This document shows positions 44,871 to 52,029 of a DNA stretch of 64,000 nucleotides, piece by piece (within the stretch, counting starts at the first letter, position 1; each line of letters starts with the position of its first letter). A program made the position numbers and the translations under genes. Location of the stretch: contig JACKBN010000006.1 of assembly GCA_020634565.1 (NCBI GenBank), positions 62,001 to 126,000 on the forward strand, given 5' to 3'. Under the pieces are notes generated by a model. The model made no database searches. It was not told the origin of the DNA and was given only the letters and a program-made list of their open reading frames with translations. The stretch comes from Ardenticatenaceae bacterium. GTDB taxonomy: Bacteria; Chloroflexota; Anaerolineae; Promineifilales; Promineifilaceae.

Positions 44871-44934
44871 ACGCGGATAAACGCTGATGACGCAGATAAA
44901 ATAAAAATCAGCGTTTATCTGCGTTAATCCGCGT
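44871..44934. repeat. CGCAGAT-type inverted repeat
   Basis: ACGCGGATAAACGCTGATGA is mirrored by AGCGTTTATCTGCGT and ATCCGCGT. The flanking stretch 44760-44830 has decayed GAATTGTGAA repeats. Confidence 0.7.
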
Positions 44935-45053
44935 CCTATTCCATTTCAAAATTCGATTTATGAAACGTGTGGAAAGCGCAAACAGCTAATCCCCAAACCG
45001 CCCTCTGCGTCTTTGCCCCTTTGCGTTAAAATTCCGCCAAGGAGAAAACGCTC

Positions 45054-46232
45054 ATGAAACCACTCTCAACCAAACTCAGCAGCATTCCCGCCTCGATGAC
45101 CCTGGCGGTAAATGACAAGGCCAAAGCGATGCAGCGCGCCGGGCAGGATGTGATTGCCCTGGCGGGCGGCGATCCCGATTTTGATACGCCAGCGCACATT
45201 GTGGAAGCGGCCGTTTCTGCCCTGCAACACGGCTACACTCACTACCCCGCGCCGATGGTTGGCCTACCGCAAACGGTGGAGGCCATTGCCCACAAAATGC
45301 GCACCGAAAACAACATCCCCATCGACGATCCGCGCCGCCAAATCATTGTGACGCCGGGCGGCAAGTGGGGCCTGTACCTGGCGCTGGCCGCCATCACCAA
45401 CCCCGGCGATGAGATTTTGATTTTGGAGCCGTACTGGGTTTCCTACCCGCCAATGGTGACGCTGACGGGCGGCACGCCAGTGCCGGTCAGCCTGCCTAGC
45501 GAGGATAATTTCCGCATCACCGCCGACCGGCTGCGAGCCAAACTCACGCCGCGCACCAAGGCGATCATGGTCAACAATCCGTGCAACCCCACCGGGCGCG
45601 TCCTCACGGTTGAAGAGCGGGATGCCATCGTGGAGGTGGCCCAGGAAGCGGACCTGTATGTAATTGCGGATGAGATTTATGAGAAATTGGTGTTTGACGG
45701 CCGTTCCCACCTCTCCCTCGCCGCTGCCCCCGGCATGGCCGAGCGCACCCTGACGGTGAACGGCCTCACCAAATCGTACGCCATGACCGGCTGGCGGCTG
45801 GGCTGGCTGGTGGCTTCCCCGGAGATTATTCGGCTGGCGACGCGGCAAAACGGCCAATCTGTCTCCTGTGCCGCCACGTTTACCCAGCACGCCTGCGTTG
45901 CCGCGCTGACGGGGCCACAAGACAACATCGCCCTGATGCGCGACGCCTACCAGCAGCGGCGGGACTTCATGGTGGGCGCCCTCAACAGCATCGACGGCGT
46001 AGAATGCCGCTCAATTGAAGGCGCGTTTTACCTCTTCCCCCGCTTCCCCAAGAGCCAGAAAAACAGCCTGGAACTGGCAGACGCCCTGCTGGAACAGGCC
46101 CAGATTGCCGCCACCCCCGGCATCGCCTTTGGCCAAAGTGGCGAAGGCCACCTACGCTTCGCCATCTCCACCGCTCAGGCCGATTTGGAACGCGCGGCCG
46201 AGCGGCTGGCGCGGGTTGCGCCGTTTTTGTAG
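45054..46232 (+). CDS. Class I/II pyridoxal-phosphate aminotransferase (aspartate aminotransferase-like)
   Basis: 392 residues. PLP enzyme of the AspB/AAT-I-beta branch: ALAGGDPDFDTP, VNNPCNPTGRVLT, YVIADEIYEKLVFDG, and the PLP lysine in NGLTKSYAMTGWRLGW. The C terminus has EGHLRFAISTAQ. Aspartate is the likely donor, but aromatic or other amino acids are possible. A good AAGGAG site precedes the ATG. Confidence 0.93.
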   Translation: MKPLSTKLSSIPASMTLAVNDKAKAMQRAGQDVIALAGGDPDFDTPAHIVEAAVSALQHGYTHYPAPMVGLPQTVEAIAHKMRTENNIPIDDPRRQIIVTPGGKWGLYLALAAITNPGDEILILEPYWVSYPPMVTLTGGTPVPVSLPSEDNFRITADRLRAKLTPRTKAIMVNNPCNPTGRVLTVEERDAIVEVAQEADLYVIADEIYEKLVFDGRSHLSLAAAPGMAERTLTVNGLTKSYAMTGWRLGWLVASPEIIRLATRQNGQSVSCAATFTQHACVAALTGPQDNIALMRDAYQQRRDFMVGALNSIDGVECRSIEGAFYLFPRFPKSQKNSLELADALLEQAQIAATPGIAFGQSGEGHLRFAISTAQADLERAAERLARVAPFL

Positions 46233-46282
46233 CAGTAATCGGGAGTCGGTAAACGGTAATCGGTTATCCGTAAACGGTTGGC

Positions 46283-46358
46283 GGTAGGGGCAGACCCCCG
46301 TGTCTGCCCATGTTCTGGGGCGCACATATTGGGGCGCACACGGGGATGCGCCCCTACC
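46283..46358. repeat. GTAGGGGC-type palindrome
   Basis: GGTAGGGGC on the left and GCCCCTACC on the right, with inner words CAGACCCCCGTGTCTGCCC and GGGGCGCACA...CGGGGATGCGCCCC. Confidence 0.8.
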
Positions 46359-46370
46359 AAAGCTGAATTG

Positions 46371-48929
46371 TTATGAGGAAATTTTGGCCTCAATGGCAGC
46401 GAGGCTGTTGCGGGAATTGATGGTGTCTGGATGCTCTGTCCCCAACCGTTTTTCGCGGATGGCCAGCGCCCGCTGCATGAGCTGGGCTGATTCAGCAAGA
46501 TCCCCTTCATCATGGGCCATCCAAGCCAAATTGTTGAGGCTGCGGGCGGTATCTGGATGGTCCGGCCCCAACACATTTTCCCAGATGGTCAGAGCGCGTT
46601 CGTAATACGGCCGTGCCTCTGCCAAGTCTCCCATCGCTTGCAGCAGTCCGCCCAGATTGTTGAGGCTGCGGGCAGTATCTGGATGGTCTGGCCCCAGCGC
46701 TTTTTCCCGGATGGTCAGGGCACGTTCTAAGTATGGTCGTGCTTCCGCATAATTCCCCGTCGCTTGCAGTAAAATGCCAAGGTTACTGAAGCTTTGAGCT
46801 GTGTCTGAATGGTCGAGACCGAGGGCTTTTTCGCGGATATGCAGGGCACGCTCTAAGTACGTCCGTGCTTCTGCGTAATTCCCCATTATTTTTAGCAACA
46901 AGCCTAGATTGTTAAGGCTTTGGGCTGTGTCCAGGTGGTCCGGACCAAGTATTTTTTCTCGTATCCTTAGAGCACGTTCGTAGTGTGGCCGCGCTTCCAC
47001 ATGATCTCCCATTGCTCGGAGTAGCGCGCCCAGGCCACTGACACTGCGAGCCGTGTCTGGATGGTCTGGGCCAAGCACTTTTTCCCGTATCCTCAGAGCA
47101 CGTTTGTAATATAGTTTTGCCCCAATATAATCCCCCATCGTTCGCAGCAGTGCGCCGAGGTTATTGAGACTTTGGGCCGTGCTCGGGTGGTCGGGACCAA
47201 GCACTTTTTCCCGGATGGCTAGGGCGCGTTCGTAGTACGGTTGTGCCTCCGCATAATTTCCCATCGTTTTCAAGAGCAGGCCTTGATCGTTGAGGCTTTG
47301 AGCCGTGTCTGGATGGTCGAGGCCTAGTGCTTTTTCCCTTATCTTTAGGGCGCGTTCGTAGTATGGTTGTGCTCTCTCATAATCCCCAATCACTCGCAGC
47401 AAGTAACCTAGGTTGTTAAGGCTAAGAGCCACGTCTGGGTGGTCAGGGCCTAGTACTTTTTCGTAAGTAGCCAGGGCGCGTTCGTAGTATGATCGTGCCT
47501 CATTTAAGCTGCCATAATGTTGCAAATAAAAACCGGTCTCGTTATTCAAAAAAGCGGTTTGGTTATTTTCTAGGCTATTCTTTTCTGCCAAATCGGTGGC
47601 AAAAATCAGGTGAGGCAGCAGTTCACCGCAGGCAGGCCATGTGCTCATATCGTTCTGGTTAAAGCGGTAGGTTTTGTGCAGCAGGGCTACCGTTGTTTCC
47701 AGCCAATCTTGGTGCAGCGTGTTATTATTCATCCGGTTGCGGGCCACGGCTTGCACCAATCGGTGCATAGTTAGCTCGTTGCCGGTTTGTTGCATGTTCA
47801 AAGAGCCGCAGGCTCTTTGAACGAGGCTGAACCGTCGCAGCACCCCCAATGCATCATCCAGCGCCAGCTCATCCGACACAATCTGAGCCAACAAAACATC
47901 CGATTTTTTCAAAAAATCGGATGTTTCCAACGCAGCTACCTGCTGAATCAAAGCCAACGGAATGCTTTCCGGGTCTAAAAAGCAGCACAGGTTCAGCAAA
48001 TCCAGTGCGCCGGGGGTCTTTTTTATCTCGTCAAAGGCCAGTTCCCAGGTGGTAGTGATGGTGGCGTGATACCGTTCCGGCTTTTCCGCTCGCTGCCACA
48101 GCTCATTTTGCCGTTTGTTAAACAGTTGGTGGTAGTTGGCGTAGCTGCTGTTCTTGCTGGCCACATACGCCGCCGCATGTTCCAGTGCCAGTGGCAGCCG
48201 CCCCAATGCCTCCGCCAAAGCCGCCGCTGCCTGCCATGCTTCACTCCCCCTTTCCACTTTTTGCCCCTTTGCCTCTTTGCGTTGAAAAAGAAACGCAACT
48301 GCCTTATCTAAATCAAAAAGCCCCAATTCCAACACCTTTCCTAAACCACTATAGTTCGGGTTGCGGCTGGTAATGAGCACGTGGCCGTTGCCGCTGCGGG
48401 GCAGGTATGGAGCCAACTGTGCTGGCTCAATCTGATCGGCGTTGTCGTACACTAGCAGCCAGCGTTGGCTCGTTTGCCCCAGCCAGAGCAGCACGGCTTG
48501 AACGGCTGCTTTCTGGTCGGTGGCTTCTGGGGCAATCAACTTTAGGCGACGGGCTAGGGCCATCAGGTCCTCGCCCAGCCCCGGCTCGCTGTCAGCGCTC
48601 AGCCAGTAAATCAGGTCGTAGCTGCCCAGGTGGGCATAGCTGTAGGCCAGGGCCAATTGGGTTTTGCCCACGCCGCCCAGTCCGGCAATGGTTTGGGTGA
48701 CGACGGTGGTTTGCCCAGCGGCTAGCGTTTGTTCCACCTGTTGCAAAATCTGCTCCCGGTCGGTGAAGTTGGGGTTTTGCGGGTGGGCAATCTGGTGGAT
48801 GGGGAAGGTGGGTTTTTCTGCCGGGGCAGGATGGTGATGGTGAACTTCGTTCACATTAACCTGGGCGTTATCACCAACGGCAATGTTTTTGCTGTCTTTG
48901 AAATCTCCGGTTTGGATAGAATCAGTCAT
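46371..48929 (-). CDS. NB-ARC ATPase with C-terminal kinesin-light-chain type TPR repeats
   Basis: 852 residues. The N terminus has an Asn/Val-rich tag (NIAVGDNAQVNVNEVHHHH) of a kind found before many STAND ATPases. NB-ARC: Walker A GLGGVGKT (residues 83-90), Walker B LLVYDNAD, sensor HVLITSRN. A winged-helix region follows, then ten 42-residue TPRs (YYERALAIREKVLGPDHP), from about residue 480. Signal-sensing switch of the STAND class; the TPRs would bind the ligand. No effector domain is visible, so it may act as a regulator rather than a killer. Two perfect palindromes inside the gene (47796-47822 and 47895-47925) are in frame. Confidence 0.93.
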   Translation of the reverse strand: MTDSIQTGDFKDSKNIAVGDNAQVNVNEVHHHHPAPAEKPTFPIHQIAHPQNPNFTDREQILQQVEQTLAAGQTTVVTQTIAGLGGVGKTQLALAYSYAHLGSYDLIYWLSADSEPGLGEDLMALARRLKLIAPEATDQKAAVQAVLLWLGQTSQRWLLVYDNADQIEPAQLAPYLPRSGNGHVLITSRNPNYSGLGKVLELGLFDLDKAVAFLFQRKEAKGQKVERGSEAWQAAAALAEALGRLPLALEHAAAYVASKNSSYANYHQLFNKRQNELWQRAEKPERYHATITTTWELAFDEIKKTPGALDLLNLCCFLDPESIPLALIQQVAALETSDFLKKSDVLLAQIVSDELALDDALGVLRRFSLVQRACGSLNMQQTGNELTMHRLVQAVARNRMNNNTLHQDWLETTVALLHKTYRFNQNDMSTWPACGELLPHLIFATDLAEKNSLENNQTAFLNNETGFYLQHYGSLNEARSYYERALATYEKVLGPDHPDVALSLNNLGYLLRVIGDYERAQPYYERALKIREKALGLDHPDTAQSLNDQGLLLKTMGNYAEAQPYYERALAIREKVLGPDHPSTAQSLNNLGALLRTMGDYIGAKLYYKRALRIREKVLGPDHPDTARSVSGLGALLRAMGDHVEARPHYERALRIREKILGPDHLDTAQSLNNLGLLLKIMGNYAEARTYLERALHIREKALGLDHSDTAQSFSNLGILLQATGNYAEARPYLERALTIREKALGPDHPDTARSLNNLGGLLQAMGDLAEARPYYERALTIWENVLGPDHPDTARSLNNLAWMAHDEGDLAESAQLMQRALAIREKRLGTEHPDTINSRNSLAAIEAKISS
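46374..47540. repeat. Tandem 126-bp TPR-coding repeats
   Basis: About ten direct repeats of 126 bp, each encoding one TPR of the NB-ARC protein and sharing words such as TGGTC(G/C)GG(A/G)CC. Similarity between copies is high enough for slippage or recombination to change the copy number. Confidence 0.8.
47796..47925. repeat. Two perfect palindromes inside the NB-ARC coding sequence
   Basis: GTTCAAAGAGCC (47796-47807) pairs with GGCTCTTTGAAC (47811-47822). AACATCCGATTTTTT (47895-47909) pairs with AAAAAATCGGATGTT (47911-47925) across a single base. Both are in frame and encode polar residues (for example SDFLKKSDV). Confidence 0.75.
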
Positions 48930-48970
48930 CGGTCAATGGTTCCTGGCAGGTTGGTGGTTGGTGTGGCTTA

Positions 48971-49040
48971 TGGGCGAGGCAGATGGAGGGATGGTTGGGT
49001 TGGTATTCGGGGGATCGTGGCCATCTGCCTGGCCCCTACC
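48971..49040. repeat. GGCGAGGCAGATGG palindrome
   Basis: GGGCGAGGCAGATGG is mirrored by CCATCTGCCTGGCCCC, between the two divergent genes at 48929 and 49173. Confidence 0.7.
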
Positions 49041-49172
49041 GCACATGCGTTGAGGGTATTGTAATGGGTTTTAGGGGAAAATGGAACTGGAGGTGGCGTT
49101 GATGTTGGTTTGTCTTATACTCTCTTTACCGATTGCAACAGCAGAATAATTAACAACCCCTGGCGGTGACAA

Positions 49173-51089
49173 ATGAGCGAGCGCTTTGATTGGCAAATTG
49201 GCGAGGAAGAGGATGATCTGACGCTGCCTGCGGACACGGCCGTTTCCCGCAACTCTCCCCCCTGGTTCTGGCTGGCATTACTCGTGGTTTTGCTGGCCGC
49301 AGGCGGCTGGCTGTGGCGCTCGGCGCAAAATCGGCTGGCCCAGGCCGAGCAGAACGCCATCCAACTGGCCCAAGCCGCGCTCGATTTTGAGCGCGAGGCG
49401 TACCTGGCGGGCGACGGCGACCTCTTTTTCAGCTTCCAATCCAGCGAACCGGACTGGTTTGCCGCCCAGCTTTTGCCGCTGAACGGGCGTCCTTACCACC
49501 ACGCCCCCACCATCACCCACGCCGAACAGCACGAAAACACCATCTGGGCCAATTTGCAATGGACGGAAGGGACGCAAACACTCCAGCGCGTCGCCTTTTG
49601 GCAAATTCAGCCAGACGGTAGCCTGATTCGCCAGCCAACTGCGCCCGGCTTTTGGGGCAGCAGCACCTTCACCGATTACGCCTGGGGTCGCCTGCGCTAC
49701 AGTCAAACCGACGCCGACCTGGCCGAGCAAATTGGCGACCACATCACCGAGCGCATCCTCACCTTGTGCGTGGCCGATTGCCCCACGGCGGAACGGCCGT
49801 TCACCATCACCCTCGCGCCGTACTTCCAGGAAACGGCCGTTGCCGACCAGCTCAGCCTCCCTTCACCCCGCCTCATCGGGCTGGATGAAAATGGTGCGCC
49901 GTCAGACTTGTTTTGGCAGTTGGTAGACGGCCGTATTGCCGACCGATTTAGCCCAATTACCCTCCGTTTTGGCGTGCCCCCGTCAGATTATCCGCTCATC
50001 GATTACGAAACGGCCGCTGCCCGATTTATGGCGCTCAATCCCCGCATCACCATCGAATTGGTGCCGCTGGAAAATGCCCAGCCCACGTTGGCTGAGCTGG
50101 CCACGCTGGATGCTGTCGGACTGCCCCCTACGGCCGAATTGCTGGCCGCAGGTGCCGTGCGCGACCTGACGCCGCTGATGCAGACCGACACCACCTTCGA
50201 CCGGGCCGATTTTTATGAGCAGCTATGGCAGGGCGCGTGGTGGCGCGAGCGCATGTGGTTCATGCCGCTGGCGGGCCGCATGAACGTGATCTATTACGAC
50301 AAAAACGCCTACCGCGACGCCGAACAGCCGGAACCAACCCTGCGCTGGACCTGGCAAGAGATGGAAACTGACATGACGGCCGTTTCTCTCGGCACGGAAT
50401 CGCAAAATGGGGCTCTAGAATGGGGTTTTCTCGATGTAGGGCCAGACGCGCTCTTCTCTTACGCCTACAACTGGAACAACCAATGCGAAGAGGCCACCGT
50501 GCGCTGTGACCAGCCGCTGACCCCCGAAGCAATCGCCGCCACGCTGGATTGGTACCGCACCCTGGCGGGTCAACCCGGCCAAATTGCCGACTTTACCCAA
50601 ATGACGGAGTTGGAACGTGCCGGGGTGCTCTCCAACTGGCAGTCGGCCCGCCGCCGCGCCGCCATCTGGGTGGAATCGCCGCTGCTGTACGAACTGCGCT
50701 TCCAGCTCAATCCGCTGGGCGTGCTGCCCTTCCCCGGCTCCAACCGGTTCGATGGGATCACGCCGCTGTGGGTGAATGGAGCCTTTATTACCTCTGGGTC
50801 GGAACGGCCGTATGCCACCTGGCAATGGCTCAAATTCCTTTCTTACCAACCGCCGTCGGCGCGTTACCGGTTGGTGCCAGCACGGCCGTCTGTGGCCACC
50901 AGTAGCCAGTTTTGGGGCCGCCTGCCGCACGATTTAGGCAACGCCATGCGCACCGCCTTCCCCTTTAGCCGCCCGGTTTTAATTGAAGAACAACATTTGT
51001 TTGATTGGGAGATGTTAACGGCCGTTCAAAATGGTCTAGCTCCCGAAACGGCCGTTCAGCTCAGCCCCCGCTTGCACTGGTTTCAGTGA
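49173..51089 (+). CDS. Membrane-anchored protein with a family 1 solute-binding-protein-like domain
   Basis: 638 residues. An acidic N terminus, one membrane helix (about 31-47), a domain of about 200 residues with no recognised fold, and from about residue 270 a region like type 1 extracellular solute-binding proteins of sugar ABC systems: FMALNPRITIELVPLENA, MWFMPLAGRMNVIYYDKNAYRD, NWQSARRRAAIWVES, and WQWLKFLSYQPPSARY. Since it is anchored and has no ABC genes next to it, it may act as a sensor rather than a transporter part. It is divergent from the NB-ARC/TPR gene. Confidence 0.8.
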   Translation: MSERFDWQIGEEEDDLTLPADTAVSRNSPPWFWLALLVVLLAAGGWLWRSAQNRLAQAEQNAIQLAQAALDFEREAYLAGDGDLFFSFQSSEPDWFAAQLLPLNGRPYHHAPTITHAEQHENTIWANLQWTEGTQTLQRVAFWQIQPDGSLIRQPTAPGFWGSSTFTDYAWGRLRYSQTDADLAEQIGDHITERILTLCVADCPTAERPFTITLAPYFQETAVADQLSLPSPRLIGLDENGAPSDLFWQLVDGRIADRFSPITLRFGVPPSDYPLIDYETAAARFMALNPRITIELVPLENAQPTLAELATLDAVGLPPTAELLAAGAVRDLTPLMQTDTTFDRADFYEQLWQGAWWRERMWFMPLAGRMNVIYYDKNAYRDAEQPEPTLRWTWQEMETDMTAVSLGTESQNGALEWGFLDVGPDALFSYAYNWNNQCEEATVRCDQPLTPEAIAATLDWYRTLAGQPGQIADFTQMTELERAGVLSNWQSARRRAAIWVESPLLYELRFQLNPLGVLPFPGSNRFDGITPLWVNGAFITSGSERPYATWQWLKFLSYQPPSARYRLVPARPSVATSSQFWGRLPHDLGNAMRTAFPFSRPVLIEEQHLFDWEMLTAVQNGLAPETAVQLSPRLHWFQ

Positions 51090-51106
51090 TAAAGTTTGCA
51101 GGTATT

Positions 51107-51163
51107 CAAGTGGGCAAGTTTGCAAATGATCCACAACATGGCACTTGCAAACTTGCCCACTTG
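51107..51163. repeat. 19-bp perfect inverted repeat
   Basis: CAAGTGGGCAAGTTTGCAA (51107-51125) pairs with TTGCAAACTTGCCCACTTG (51145-51163). It lies between the convergent genes at 51089 and 51172 and may act as a bidirectional terminator. Confidence 0.8.
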
Positions 51164-51171
51164 TAAACTTG

Positions 51172-51936
51172 TTAGTGATGCAAAATCTGAGATAAGAACA
51201 ACTTCGTCCGGTCATTCTTCGGATTTGTAAAGAACTCTTCCGGGGTATTGATCTCCACAATTTGCCCCGCATCCATAAAGATGACCCGATCCGCCACTTC
51301 ACGGGCAAATCCCATCTCGTGCGTTACGGCCAAAATGGTGTAGCCAGACCGCGCCAAATCGCGCATTACGTCTAGCACTTCCTTGATCATTTCCGGGTCC
51401 AGCGCCGAGGTTGGCTCATCAAACAACAAGATGTTTGGCTCCATCGCCAGCGTCCGGGCAATGGCCACACGCTGCTGTTGCCCACCAGAAAGCTGGCCAG
51501 GATATTTGCCCGCCTGCTCGGGAATACCCACGCGGGTTAACCACTTCATGGCAATTTCTTCCGATCGTTCGCGCGACCATTTACGCACGTGAATGGGTGC
51601 CAGCGTTACGTTTTCCAGTACCGTCAGGTGTGGGAACAGGTTGAACTGCTGGAACACCATGCCCACATCCCGCCGAATTTCGGCAATGTTGCGCACATCG
51701 TGGCTCAGCGTAATGCCATCCACAATGATGTCGCCGCTTTGGTGCTCTTCCAACCGGTTTAGCGTGCGAATGAACGTCGATTTCCCCGAGCCAGACGGCC
51801 CCAAAATCACAATGACCTCACCTGCTTTCACCGTCAGGCTCACATCTCGGAGGGCGTGGTAATCACCGTACCATTTGTTGATGTTTTGAGCCACAATGAC
51901 GTCTTCCATTTTTGTTAGCGTTGCTGCTGTTGTCAT
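51172..51936 (-). CDS. Polar amino acid ABC transporter ATP-binding protein
   Basis: 254 residues (an ATG ten codons in, MEDVIVAQNINKWYG, is an alternative start). Walker A LGPSGSGKS, signature LSGGQQQRVAIARTLAM, Walker B LLFDEPTSALDP and switch VTHEMGFAREV. The GlnQ/AapP/BztD subclass is clear from DVGMVFQQFNLFPHLTVLENV. It is the last gene of the amino acid operon whose order is binding protein, permease, permease, ATPase. Confidence 0.95.
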   Translation of the reverse strand: MTTAATLTKMEDVIVAQNINKWYGDYHALRDVSLTVKAGEVIVILGPSGSGKSTFIRTLNRLEEHQSGDIIVDGITLSHDVRNIAEIRRDVGMVFQQFNLFPHLTVLENVTLAPIHVRKWSRERSEEIAMKWLTRVGIPEQAGKYPGQLSGGQQQRVAIARTLAMEPNILLFDEPTSALDPEMIKEVLDVMRDLARSGYTILAVTHEMGFAREVADRVIFMDAGQIVEINTPEEFFTNPKNDRTKLFLSQILHH

Positions 51937-51953
51937 TTTAATCTCCTGAATTC

Positions 51954-52025
51954 GTAGGGGCGAGGCAGTTGGATTGGTGTTTTGCTTGGCAAGTCAAACT
52001 TGCCTGCCAACTGCCTCGCCCGTAC
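51954..52025. repeat. GTAGGGGCGAGGCAGTTGG palindrome
   Basis: GTAGGGGCGAGGCAGTTGG (51954-51972) is mirrored by CCAACTGCCTCGCCCGTAC (52007-52025), with an inner GGCAAG-TCAAA-CTTGCC. The outer word matches the repeat at 43751-43820. Confidence 0.85.
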
Positions 52026-52029
52026 CTTT

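Noticed and set aside
46374..47540. Regularly spaced repeats as a CRISPR array
   Set aside because: The period is 126 bp, it is in frame and encodes TPR units; there are no unique spacers.
46371..48929. NB-ARC/TPR protein as a described antiphage STAND defence gene
   Set aside because: No effector domain, no other defence genes, no mobile-element setting; a regulator is as likely.
51036..51308. Minus-strand open frame that bridges the gap after the ATPase gene
   Set aside because: It overlaps the end of the ATPase gene in another frame and includes a 19-bp inverted repeat; no homology recognised.
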